DNA of 64,000 bases from SMYC01 sp963578475 (lineage in GTDB: Bacteria; Acidobacteriota; Vicinamibacteria; Marinacidobacterales; SMYC01): the NCBI GenBank assembly GCA_963578475.1, contig CAUZCL010000002.1:117313-181312 (forward strand), given 5' to 3'. Position 1 is the stretch's first letter; the number at the start of each line of letters is the position of its first letter. Shown here piece by piece: positions 51,761 through 61,632 of the stretch. The translations under genes were made by a program, and so were the position numbers. The notes beneath the pieces were generated by a model. It was not told the origin of the DNA. It saw only the letters and a list, made by a program, of their open reading frames with translations, and made no database searches.

Positions 51761-54278
51761 GGGCGACGAGCGGGTCGATTCGGGTTGCGCGTAATCCCGG
51801 GAGCAAGCACGCCCCAAAGGCCACGTCCCCGAGGGCAACGCTAATCGCCAGGAGGGTCCACGGGTCGGACGGTGCGACTCCGTAGAGCATTCCCGAAAGA
51901 AAGCGCGTGCTCAAGACGGCACCCACGACACCGATTAGGATGCCGAGCGTTGCGCGCGCCATCCCGTGCGCGGTCACCATCCCGAGCACATGCCCCGACT
52001 GGGCGCCGAGTGCCATGCGCAGGCCAATCTCACCCGTGCGGACGACACGCTGTAGCTCTGAACGCCGTACACGCCGATTGCCGCGAGCGGCAAAACCACG
52101 AGCGCGAAACTCGAGAGAACGAGGTTTGAAGGCGCTCATCCGTGACAGAGCCCATGACCATGTCGTTCATCGGCTGCACCGAGGCGATGGGCTGATCGGG
52201 GTCGAGATCCCAGATCTCGGCGCGGATGCTTGCAGCCAACGTTTCGGGTTCCACGGTCGTCCGTACCGCGAGGTCCTGTGGGCCGAAATAGCCAAGCGCG
52301 CGTTGGCGGCTCGCGACGTAAATGGCAGGCCGCGTTTCTGCCCCGAGCTCGAGCTGTTGGACATCCCTGACGATGCCGACAATATCCGAGGACTCGCCCC
52401 AAACGCTCAAGTGATAGCCCAAAGCGTCGTCTGGAAAAAAGCGACGCGCGAGCGTCTCGTTGACGATGACGACGACGGGAGCTCTCAAGCGATCGCGATC
52501 ATCGAAGACGGGCCCTTCGCGAAGGCGCGATCCCCATCGTGCGGAAGTAGTCGTCGCTCACACTGCGGAAAAGAGCCACAGGCTCGAGACCGGGGTCGAT
52601 GGGTCCATCCTCGATCCCGAAATAGATCGCACCGCCGCTCGCGATCAACGGAAGAATAGTAACGAAGCCCGCGGACGTTACCCCGGGGAGGCGCCTCACC
52701 GCGTCTCGAGCTCCTCGAAAAAGCGCACCTTCTCGGCGTGCTCGCTATATCTGGCTCCCGATAACTCGACACGCATCGTCAGTACACTCTCGAGCTCGAA
52801 GCCGGGCGCCAAGCTCGTGAGGTTGCTGAAGCTTTGCAGCATAAGGCCGGCCATCACGAGAAGCACGAGTGCTAACGCCATCTCGCCGTCGCTCCTCACG
52901 CAGGAGCGAGAGCGCGGGCAAAAGACCCATTCCGAGGGCAACGCCATCGAGAGCAGCAAAGTGAAAGCGAGCGTAACCGGCTCGAATAGCGTACCCTCCG
53001 CTGCAACGTGGCTCGGCGCGAGAATGCGGACGAAGCCGTGCACGAAGCGGCCGAGCACGAGCCCGAGCCCCCCGCCAGAGAAAAGCCTCCGTCATGAGCT
53101 GCGCGAGGATCCGCGCCCGGCTCGCACCCAGTGCCGCACGGACCGCGACTTCTCGACGCCTCGCCGCGCTTCGCGCGAGAAAGAGATTCGCGAGGTTCCC
53201 CACCGCGATGAGTAGAACCGCGAGCACAGCTGTAAAGAGCATTAGGAGCAGCGTCCGCGCGTTGCCGACGAGCTGGTTCGCGAGTCGTCGGATCACGACG
53301 CCGTTATCTTCATTCGACTCGGGATATTGCTCCGGCAACCCCGCCGCTATCGCGTCCATCTCTTCGCGCGCTTCCTCGAGGCTCACCCCCGAGCGCCGCC
53401 GCGCTATAACGTCGAGATAGTGCGAGCTTCGAGCGCTCCTCTCCTCCGCATCCATCGCGCAAGGAACGAAGAGCTCGACCTCGCAATTCGGGAACCGGAA
53501 AAAGAGAGGCAGCACGCCGACGATCTCCTGCGGCCTATCGTCGAGGCGAATTCGTGCGGCCCACGACATCGTCGCGGCCTCCGAATCGGCTCGCCCACAG
53601 TCCATGAGAGAGAAGGGCTACCGGCGCGGCGCCATCGCGATCCTCCTCGGCAACGAAGACCAGGCCGAGTTGCGTGGAAACACCGAGTACGGAGAAGAAA
53701 TCCTGCGACCCGCGCGCGACCGAAAGCCGTTCCGGCTCACCGCCACCCGTCCAATTGGCGCTTGTCTCTATGACAGCCCCTATCTGGTCGAAGCTACGCG
53801 ACAAGGCGCGCCAGTCCTCGAAGTTCGCGGGGATGACGTCATTGCCGTCGCTTCCGCGCGCAAGGTTTGCTTCAAGGAGCAGCACGAGACGCTCGGCCGC
53901 CGGGAAAGGAAGCGGCCGCAACAGCGCGTCATAAACGAGCGCTAATATCGCGCTGTTAGCCCCGATCCCAAGCGCGAGCGTTACAACGACGAGCACGCTA
54001 AAGCCGGGCTTACCGAAAAAATGGCGCCCCGCCACCCGCAAGTCCTGCTGCAGCGCATCGCCGGAGAGCCCCCGGGCATGCTTTCGAAGCGCGGTTCGAA
54101 GGAGATCGAACAGGTCGCGGAGGGCAAAGAGAGCACCCTTCCACCGCCCCTCATGGCCAGCCTCGCGCGCAAGTCGCACGATATCCTTCGCGACTTTGTC
54201 GCCGTAATCCTCGCGGAAGGAACGCGGGCAGAGATGAAGTCCAAATCGGTACAGCCTTCCAAATGAGCGCATGAGCAT
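51747..54278 (-). pseudogene. Decayed ADOP-type MacB-like ABC permease
   Basis: From ATG at 54278 the first frame gives MLMRSFGRLYRFGLHLCPRS and the MacB periplasmic core start GKPGFSVLVVVTLALGIGAN. Later pieces in other frames include DVIARRRSGVSLEEAREEMD, ANLFLARSAARRREVAVRAA, LVLLVMAGLMLQSFSNLTSL, LDPDQPIASVQPMNDMVMGS and GLRMALGAQSGHVLGMVTAH, ending LRATRIDPLVALRDS at 51747. This order is that of acidobacterial duplicated orphan permeases (about 800 residues, two FtsX domains). At least six frameshifts are needed, so it is a pseudogene. A broken padR gene precedes it. Confidence 0.85.
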
Positions 54279-54282
54279 CACG

Positions 54283-54627
54283 TCAACTCGCGGGAGCGAA
54301 ACCCTTCTTGCGCGCGATGCGCACGAGAAGGGCCATCCGTTCCGTCTCTTCGGACGCGACTTCTCTTCCCCGCGAGCTCAGCGGTAGTAACGGCGACGCT
54401 CGTCGACGTCCCGTTCTTTCGCTGGCGGCGCGCATTCTTCGATCACGCCGTGGGCAAGCATTTTCTTGATGGTGCTATAGAGGGTCCCCGGAAGCCACTT
54501 GCATACGGCCCGCGCTCCGTGTTGCGATTTCACGCATCACGCCGTAGCCATGTTTGGGACTGCCCCCAAAGGCAACGAGAATTTGATACGAGACGGGGTT
54601 GAGCTCCCCCGCTTTGCTATTCGTCAT
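54283..54627 (-). pseudogene. Frameshifted PadR-family regulator of the ADOP permease
   Basis: From ATG at 54627: MTNSKAGELNPVSYQILVAF, GGSPKHGYGVMREIATRSAG, then a shift to LPGTLYSTIKKMLAHGVIEE and DVDERRRYYR, a second shift to SSRGREVASEETERMALLVR, ending TGA at 54283-54285 five nt before the permease start. The winged-helix and C-terminal helix are recognisable, but two frameshifts inactivate it. The pair padR-ADOP decays together. Confidence 0.82.
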
Positions 54628-54789
54628 AAGGAAACTATATTGCGACACACTATCGTTTTCACGAATACATCGCCCCTTCCCCCCGCCCCACGATCTCCAA
54701 GTCTAGCCAGTTAAACCTGAAAGCGCTCTACATCCAAACCACAGAGCCGACTCTCATCCCTAGAATCCTCGGTTCTGACGGCTAACAGC

Positions 54790-57573
54790 CTAATGGCTTC
54801 GGGCCAGCGCTTCGAGGGCAGCGCGCGTTTCGGCACTCCAGCCGGAGAACGCGTCGATCACTCTCCCGCGGGCATCGAGAACGAGCGTGAGAGGCACCGT
54901 GAGGGACGCGCCCGCGAAGATTTTTCCGAAATCAGACTCCGCGAGCGTGTAGTTGGGGTAGGAAATCTGCCGCGCCTCGAGGTAGCCGGGTACGGCAGCC
55001 ATATTGGTATCTAGGCTGATACCCACGAGACCGACGCCCGCCGCCTCGAGCTCCGGAAACAGGCTCTCGAGCTCGGGCATCTCCACCGCGCACGGCACAC
55101 ACCAAGTCGCCCAGAAGTTGACGAGCATCTTGCGTCCGGAAACACCGAAAGCAGTCTTCGTGTTAGCGCCCACGGGCGTGAGCGCGAGCTCTGGAAACGC
55201 CTCGCCAACGCCTACCGCCAGGGTCGTGAAGATCCTTTCCAACGTCGTTCGCGGCCGGGGCAGCTCCAGCCGCTCGAGATGGAGCTTCGAGAGCCCTTCA
55301 GCCTCGACGAGAAGCACGCTTTCGCCGCTCTCGACCTCGTAGCGCTCTTCGAGCCCCGACGGCCAAAGTACCGATAGCGTATAGGGCCCGTCGGGTGCTT
55401 CGGGCCCGAGCCCAAAAAGAAGCCGTGAATCGCTATAGGAGAGAAACCCGCTCCCGCCGGCTTTGATTTTCGTCTGAGTCCCGCGAGACGTTTCGAGCTT
55501 CACGACCGCGCCAAAGGCGTCTCGCGCCGAACGAGTCCCGCGAAGGGCAACGCGCACGAAATCGTTGTCCTGCCCCACATTGTTGCGATAGACGAGACGC
55601 CCGGCCTCCTGGACCGGCACGATCACGACGTCGAGATCCCCGTCATTGTCAAGATCTCCGAAAGCAAGACCGCGTCCGTCACTAATGGAATCGAGACCGG
55701 AGACGCCGGAAACGTCCATATAGGTTCCGTCGCCTCCCGCGAGGTAGAGGGCGTCCCGCTCGAATCCGCTGAAAGACATCCCCTCTTCGAAGAGCTGCGC
55801 CATGTGCTCGTTCTGATACGTGCTGTTGCCCGCCTTCTCTTGCTCGCTCGCGGCCGCCACGACGTGGCGCCAGAACAGGCTTCACGTGTCCTTCATCGTC
55901 TTCCCCGAGACAAATCCGTTCACGGAGAACAGATCCTCCCATCCGTCATTGTCGTAGTCGAAAAAACCACCGCCATAAGCCCACCCGGCGCCAAACCCTC
56001 CCGCCGCAGCAGCCACGTTCACGAAGTTGCCATCGCCTTGATTTTCGAAAAGGGAGTTCCCGGCGGCCAGCTTCTTCAACAACGCGTCATCGGCAGTGGC
56101 ATCGGGCATGAGGCGAGCGAGAATACGATTACCTGCCGTGGAGGACATGTTCGTCACGTGGAGGTCGAGGTCGCCATCGTTGTCATAATCACCGAACGAT
56201 ACGCCCATCCCGTTTCCAGGATCCAAAACGCCGCGCAACGCCGCCTCGTCTTCGAAATGATCACCGCGATTCATGAAGAGTGCGTTCTCTCCGAAATCGT
56301 TCGCGACATAGAGATCTTGGCGCCCATCGCCGTCGACATCGGCGAACGCCGCGGCGTAGCTCCACCGTCGATCGGCCACACGCCACGACCGCGCCTCCTC
56401 TCGGAACGTCCCGTCACCTTGATTGATGAATAGCAAGTTCGGCGTACCGTTTCTAGCCCGGCTCCACGAGTCGGGCATGATCTGCCCATACAGGTTGTAG
56501 GAGCTCACATAGAGATCGGTGAAGCCATCTCCGTTCACATCCGCCGCGGACGCGCTGAACCCGACCGCACGATGATCGACCCCCGCCTCCGCCGACACAT
56601 CCAGAAATTCTAGCTTTCCCGAAGGCCATAGCTGATTCTGCAGCAAATTTTGCTCACCCACGGCTGCCATAAAGATGTCACGATCGCCGTCATTGTCGTA
56701 GTCGACCAGGAGTACCCCCGTACCCTGGCGGCTGAAGAGAACGAGCGTCTCGTCAGAAACGTCACGAAAAGTCGAGCCACTATCGAGCGCGTTCAAAAAG
56801 AGACGGTTGCCGAGAACGCCGCTCGTAAAGAGATCGGCGAGTCCGTCCCCGTCCAGGTCGCCAATCGCGGCGCCATGGGCCACGAAGCCGTCATTTGGCG
56901 TGACGCCAAATCGCGGGACGTCCTCCCACATTCCCAAAGGCTCGCTCACCTCGGAGAACAGATCCTGCGGAGAGCTGAGTGAATCTATGTTTTGGAATCG
57001 CCAGTAGTCGACGACAAAACGCGCCTCGGGACCGAGGTGCACGCCGAGATCGATATTGCCTCTTACCCACTCGCGATGACCCGCGAGATCCCGCCCGATG
57101 AGAAAGAAGAAGACCGAGGCCTCACCGCGGACCGGCTGACCGAGCTCGAAATCAGCTTTCTTGACTTTGAAGCGCACGTCTTCGATGCTCGTGAAATGAG
57201 CGAGAAAGTCTTCGAGGCTAGCAAGGAATACGTCGCGCCTGAGGGGACGAGCCTCCCTATCGAGCTCCCATCCATGGCTTTCGATCCACTTGAAGGCGAG
57301 GGAGCTAGGCCGGGCTTTGGACGGAAAGCGCGTGGCGTAGAAGGACCCGTGCTCGTCGAAGCTCGTCGCGACTTGGGCGAGGTCCTGCCGGCGCAGAGAC
57401 ACGGAAAGCTCGAGAAGTTGATTGGCTAGCGATTCGGAAAGGTCTTCCACACGCTCCAATTCGGCGCGGTCGAGCTCTATAGTCTGCGCCGATGCCGGCA
57501 GCGCGACGGCACAAAGAACCCACGCGACGGCACAAAGAACCCACACGAGCCCACACGACACTCCCTTGCGCAT
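54790..57573 (-). CDS. Secreted FG-GAP/ASPIC-UnbV/TlpA fusion protein with one in-frame UGA (candidate selenoprotein)
   Basis: From ATG at 57573, a signal peptide (MRKGVSCGLVWVLCAVAWVL), an N-terminal alpha/beta domain (about 30-190), seven FG-GAP-like calcium loops (DGDGLADLFTSG, DNDGDRDIFMAA, NGDGFTDLYVSS, DNDGWEDLFSVN, DNDGDLDVVIVP), an ASPIC/UnbV domain (RDAFGAVVKLETSRGTQTKI) and a C-terminal TlpA-like redoxin (NFWATWCVPCAVEMPELESL). The only interruption is TGA at 55882-55884, after VNGFVSGKTMKDT and before SLFWRHVVAAASEQ, in frame. With read-through it is 928 residues. A CGCCAC-GTC-GTGGCG stem-loop lies 12 nt after the UGA. If the UGA is a plain stop, it is a pseudogene. Confidence 0.75.
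57503..57544 (-). repeat. 21-bp in-frame tandem duplication in the signal peptide
   Basis: Two exact 21-base units (57503-57523, 57524-57544) duplicate the Ala-Val-Ala-Trp-Val-Leu-Cys stretch of the FG-GAP protein's signal peptide and keep the reading frame. Confidence 0.9.
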
Positions 57574-57633
57574 CACTCAGAATAGCCGCGAGAGCCGATC
57601 CCCGCAAGAATGGACAAAAAGCGCATCGAAGCG

Positions 57634-59421
57634 TCAGTGTTTCGCAGGAGCCAGCTTCCGTAGCTCCTCTCCCAGAAAGGCGGAGACCTCTTTCACCGTG
57701 GCGAGACGGACAGCTTCTTCCGCAATGGCCCGGGCTTCGATTGCGGATAACCGCCGAATCAAGTTCTTGACGGTCGGGATGGAAACCGCGTTCATCGAGA
57801 GCTCGTCGAGGCCAAACCCGACGAGGAGTGCTATGAGGAGTGGATCCGCCGCCATCTCGCCACACATACCAACTTTGATCCCACCTTCATGCGCCGAATC
57901 GATGACAAAGCGGAGGGTTCGGAGAACGGCGGGATGCAGCGGCTCGTAGAGATACGACACCCGGTCGTTGCCACGGTCAACGCCGAGCAGATATTGGATC
58001 AGATCGTTCGTGCCGATGCTGAAAAAGGCCGCCTCTTTCGCCAGGAGGTCCGCTATCGCCGCCGCCGAGGGCACTTCGATCGTCACGCCACAGGGCAGAT
58101 CGCCCGCGAACTCAAGCCCGTCACGCCGAAGCTCCTGCTTCGCCTCTTCGACGACGCTCATCGCGTCGCGGAACTCACCAACACCACTCACCATTGGAAA
58201 CATCACTTTGATGTCCCCATGGACCCTGGCGCGCCACAATGCCCGGAGCTGCTCTTTGAACAGCGTCCGATGCCGCAGCAATAGTCGCACCGCTCGCAAT
58301 CCGAGCGCCGGGTTGGGCTCGAACTCAGAAGCGCCGTCTCCAAGTTGTTCGGCCGAGAGATCGAAAACACGCACGATGACGGACCACGGCTTCATCCTCT
58401 CCGCCAACCTGCGGTACACGACATATTGTTCCTCCTCGCTCGGAAAAGCCCCGCGGGTTCTGGTCAGAAACCACTCCGAGCGAAAAAGACCAATGCCTTG
58501 TGAGCCGTTCTTCTCCGCCGACGCACACTCTTCGGGATATTCGATATTGGCCTGGAGGACGATTTTGAAGCCGTCCGTTGTCTCCGCGGGCAGACCGCGC
58601 AAATGTTCGAGTTTCTGTCCGAGCACTTTCTGACGGCGCCGCTTGGCGCGGTATTCCCGCAGCGTTGCGCGATCGGGGTTGAGCACGATGATGCCTTCGC
58701 TTCCGTCGAGGATGAGGGGCGCTCCGTGATCTACTTTCTTCATCAGATCCCGAACGCCGACGACGCAAGGGATGCCGAGTGAACGGGCGATGATGGCGGT
58801 GTGGTAGGTGCGGCTTCCGACTTCCATAGCGAGGCCGGCAGTGTGGTCCCAGTCGAGCTGCGCCGTATCGGATGGCCGCACGTTCTCAGAGAGAAGGATG
58901 TAATCCTTTTCTAGCTTTCCGAGGCTCCGGTTAGGTGCGCCAACGATGTTGCGCACAAGCCGTTCGGCAACGTCAAATATATCGCCGCGCCGCGCGCGGA
59001 AGTAATCGTCCTGGACACGATCGAATACCGAAGCTAGCTCTTCGAGCGTGACTTTCACGGCCCATTCGGCGTTCACGCGCTCCTCGCGGATCACTTGCTC
59101 GACGCGACCGATGAGAAGCGGGTCGTCGAGCATTAGGATTTGGGCATCGACGATGTAGCCATGATCTTCGCCCAAGGCATCGATCGTGCGCGCTTTGACT
59201 ACTTCGAGCTGGTTCTTTGTGAGCTCCGCGGCTTTTTCGAGCCGCGCGACCTCAGGCTTCACTTCTTGGCGCAATAGTGGGATGCGGAAGAAAGGGACTT
59301 CTTGGTGGTCGAAAACGAGCGCACGTGCGATGACGATTCCTGGAGCGACGCCGATGCCGTGCAGGACTACGGGCTCCCGCCCATCGGCGCGGGAGAGCAG
59401 TGACGTTGGCGCGCTGGTCAT
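57634..59421 (-). CDS. ptsI: Phosphoenolpyruvate-protein phosphotransferase (PTS enzyme I)
   Basis: A 595-residue enzyme I. The swivelling domain holds the phospho-acceptor His in VGSRTYHTAIIARSLGIP, and the PEP-binding barrel has QGIGLFRSEWFLTRTRG, NPALGLRAVRLLLRHRTLFK, FFSIGTNDLIQYLLGVDRGN and the catalytic Cys in GMCGEMAADP. The usual RTxDIGGDK motif reads VRVFDLSAEQLG: Arg is kept but GGDK is replaced. It takes phosphate from PEP to HPr. The start overlaps the HPr stop by 4 nt. Confidence 0.92.
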   Translation of the reverse strand: MTSAPTSLLSRADGREPVVLHGIGVAPGIVIARALVFDHQEVPFFRIPLLRQEVKPEVARLEKAAELTKNQLEVVKARTIDALGEDHGYIVDAQILMLDDPLLIGRVEQVIREERVNAEWAVKVTLEELASVFDRVQDDYFRARRGDIFDVAERLVRNIVGAPNRSLGKLEKDYILLSENVRPSDTAQLDWDHTAGLAMEVGSRTYHTAIIARSLGIPCVVGVRDLMKKVDHGAPLILDGSEGIIVLNPDRATLREYRAKRRRQKVLGQKLEHLRGLPAETTDGFKIVLQANIEYPEECASAEKNGSQGIGLFRSEWFLTRTRGAFPSEEEQYVVYRRLAERMKPWSVIVRVFDLSAEQLGDGASEFEPNPALGLRAVRLLLRHRTLFKEQLRALWRARVHGDIKVMFPMVSGVGEFRDAMSVVEEAKQELRRDGLEFAGDLPCGVTIEVPSAAAIADLLAKEAAFFSIGTNDLIQYLLGVDRGNDRVSYLYEPLHPAVLRTLRFVIDSAHEGGIKVGMCGEMAADPLLIALLVGFGLDELSMNAVSIPTVKNLIRRLSAIEARAIAEEAVRLATVKEVSAFLGEELRKLAPAKH

Positions 59422-59696
59422 GATCCGCTCCTCTTTTCGCCAAGCCCTTCGGAGACGAGCGTCACGAGCGCGTTCAACGCCGCTTCCTCATCCTCACCGT
59501 TCGCGCAAATGGTGATGACGCTTCCTACCGCTGCTACAAGAAAAAGTATCCCGAGGATGCTCTTGCCGTCCGTCGTCGTTCCGTCTTTCGTGACGGTGAC
59601 TTTCGAGCGGAACTTTGTGGCGGTCCGTACGAACCGAGCCGCGGGCCTTGCGTGAAGGCCGAGAACGTTTACGATCTCGACGCGTCGCTCAACCAC
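59418..59696 (-). CDS. ptsH: Phosphocarrier protein HPr
   Basis: A 92-residue HPr. The active His lies in NVLGLHARPAARFVRTAT and the regulatory Ser region reads DGKSILGILFLVAAVG, so Ser46 is present. The GTG at 59696 lies inside the end of the EIIA gene (8-nt overlap). HPr receives phosphate from enzyme I and passes it to the EIIA encoded upstream. A HPr kinase gene is not in the window. Confidence 0.93.
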   Translation of the reverse strand: MVERRVEIVNVLGLHARPAARFVRTATKFRSKVTVTKDGTTTDGKSILGILFLVAAVGSVITICANGEDEEAALNALVTLVSEGLGEKRSGS

Positions 59697-60129
59697 TCTG
59701 GGCGTCCTTTACTTTCTTTTCCTTCCGCGCCAGCAGATCGCCAGCCAGGTAGATACTGTCTTTACCCTCCCGCGCCCCTTCGGAGGCAAGCTCCAAGAGG
59801 TCACCCCCATCTTCTTCTTCGCGAACGCTAGCGAGCCGGATGAGCATTGGCAGGTTCACACCCGTAACGACCTCGACCCGGCCTTTCTCGAGAAAGGTCA
59901 AGCTCAAATTCGAAGGCGTGCCACCGAACATGTCGGTGAGCACGACGGTGCCTTTCCCTGAATCGGCGCGCAAAATGGCTTGCTCGATCTCTCTCTGCGC
60001 ATCGTCCGGGTTCTCGTGCCAACCGATGGAAACCGCAGTCACGTTTGGAATTTCCCCGATGATCATCTCGGCCGCCGAGACGAGCTCGCGCGCGAGCTGG
60101 CCATGGGTAACGACCACGATGCCGATCAC
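59689..60129 (-). CDS. PTS mannose-type EIIA protein
   Basis: A 146-residue protein with the EIIA-Man fold: MIGIVVVTHGQLARELVSAA with the phosphorylated His, TVVLTDMFGGTPSNLSL and VEVVTGVNLPMLIRL. The C-terminal charged tail is extra. No EIIB, EIIC or EIID genes are seen, so it probably acts as a phosphorylation-dependent regulator. It begins directly after the rapZ stop. Confidence 0.9.
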   Translation of the reverse strand: MIGIVVVTHGQLARELVSAAEMIIGEIPNVTAVSIGWHENPDDAQREIEQAILRADSGKGTVVLTDMFGGTPSNLSLTFLEKGRVEVVTGVNLPMLIRLASVREEEDGGDLLELASEGAREGKDSIYLAGDLLARKEKKVKDAQSG

Positions 60130-61011
60130 TCAGACGTTCTCCACGTCTCGGTGCGACACCCGAACGCGCTCATGGCCGCTCCGGAGTCGCTTTCCAATAT
60201 GGTTCGAAATCGCAACTGAACGATGTCTTCCACCGGTGCACCCAACGCCGATCGTAAGATTGCTCTTGCCCTCCGCTGTGAAATGCGGCAGTAGATACTC
60301 GAGAAAAGCCGTGAGCCGGGCGAGAAACTCCTTCGTTTGCGGCTGGGCCAAGAGAAAAGCCTCTACCTCAGCGTCGTTCCCCGTGTTGTCTCGGAGATCC
60401 GTCTCGAAGTATGGATTGGGAAGAAAGCGCACGTCAAACAACAGGTCCGCACTCGAGGGAATGCCGTATTTATATCCAAAGGACAAAACGTGGATCGCCG
60501 GCCCGGCATGTTCGGTCGATTCCACGAAGTTCTCGAGCACGTGTTGACGAAGCTCGTGGACCGTCAAGTTCGACGTATCCAAGATCCGATCCGCGATCTT
60601 CCGAATGGGCGCGAGCTCTGCCTCTTCGCGCTCAACCGCGTCCTCCAAGGCGATTGTCTCGCCATCGCCTTGAAGCGGATGCGGGCGGCGGCTCTCACTG
60701 AAACGCCGTACGAGGATGTCGTTGCGCGCGCTCAAGAAGATGACTATTGTGGGGAAGCCGCGCTTTTTGAGACGCTCATGCGCCTCAGGAAAATCCTCGA
60801 GAAAGCCACGTTCCCTAATGTCGGTAACGATGGCGACACGGTCGATCTCACCACCTTTGGCGGTGAGCTCGGCGAAGGGCAAGATGAGCTTCGCAGGGAG
60901 GTTGTCGACGCAGAAAAAGCCTGAATCTTCGAGCGCTTTCATCGCCAGAGTCTTCCCGGAGCCGGAAAGCCCGGTAATGAAAACAAATCGCGCTCCCGCT
61001 GGCTGCGACAT
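60130..61011 (-). CDS. rapZ: RNase adapter/nucleotide-binding protein RapZ
   Basis: A 293-residue P-loop protein: Walker A FITGLSGSGKTLAMKALEDS, FCVDNLPAKLILPFAELTAK, RRPHPLQGDGETIALEDAVE and the C-terminal signature TIGVGCTGGRHRSVAISNHI. In enterobacteria it controls glucosamine-6-phosphate synthase through small RNAs and RNase E; elsewhere its partner is unclear. It is placed between hpf and EIIA, the common rpoN-cluster order. Confidence 0.93.
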   Translation of the reverse strand: MSQPAGARFVFITGLSGSGKTLAMKALEDSGFFCVDNLPAKLILPFAELTAKGGEIDRVAIVTDIRERGFLEDFPEAHERLKKRGFPTIVIFLSARNDILVRRFSESRRPHPLQGDGETIALEDAVEREEAELAPIRKIADRILDTSNLTVHELRQHVLENFVESTEHAGPAIHVLSFGYKYGIPSSADLLFDVRFLPNPYFETDLRDNTGNDAEVEAFLLAQPQTKEFLARLTAFLEYLLPHFTAEGKSNLTIGVGCTGGRHRSVAISNHIGKRLRSGHERVRVSHRDVENV

Positions 61012-61046
61012 TCAATCGGTCCACATGGGGGCCGTGGCCGTGCGGC

Positions 61047-61598
61047 TCACTCCGGGTCGATCCGCCCCAGATTCCCGTCGGGCCTTTGATAGAGAACGCT
61101 GATGCGCTCGTGGCTGGCATTTCTGAAGACGAGAAACTCCCCGGCGGCCTCTTCGAGTTCTAACACCGCTTCTTCGACCGTCAGCGGATTGATGACGAAG
61201 CGCCGCCTCTCGATCACGCGGCCCAATAACGCGTTCGAGGCCTCGGCCCCTGCGAGAACGTTGAAGGTGCCCTCGCCATCACTCATTGGGGCGCGTCGTC
61301 GTTTCTTGTCGATGCGCTTGGCGCGGCGTTTTTTTGCTTGGCCTTGAATCTTCTCGAGAGCTTGGGTCACCGAGGACTTCAAGTCTTTGGTCGCTTCGGT
61401 CGCGGACATATGGACGCCCCCGCGACTACGAACGTTGAGCTCGGCAATTTGTCGATGTTTTTCCGTCGATAACATGACACGGACATCAGTGATGACATCG
61501 ATAAATTTATCGAGCTTTTCCACACGGTTCTCGATGTAGGACTTCAACTTCGCTGGCACATCCATGTGCCGAGCCGTGATTTGACCAACATAACACAC
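61047..61598 (-). CDS. hpf: Long-form ribosome hibernation promoting factor
   Basis: About 183 residues. The N-terminal HPF/YfiA domain (VGQITARHMDVPAKLKSYIE, KHRQIAELNVRSRGGVHMSA) is joined by a basic linker (KKRRAKRIDKKRRRAPM) to the C-terminal dimerisation domain (IERRRFVINPLTVEEAVLEL, FLVFRNASHERISVLYQRPD), as in long HPFs that make 100S ribosomes. The start is uncertain: GTG at 61598 is taken; a TTG at 61643 would overlap rpoN. It follows rpoN directly. Confidence 0.88.
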   Translation of the reverse strand: MCYVGQITARHMDVPAKLKSYIENRVEKLDKFIDVITDVRVMLSTEKHRQIAELNVRSRGGVHMSATEATKDLKSSVTQALEKIQGQAKKRRAKRIDKKRRRAPMSDGEGTFNVLAGAEASNALLGRVIERRRFVINPLTVEEAVLELEEAAGEFLVFRNASHERISVLYQRPDGNLGRIDPE

Positions 61599-61632
61599 TC
61601 CCGCAACGTGAGCGAACGCGCGTAGATTCTCG

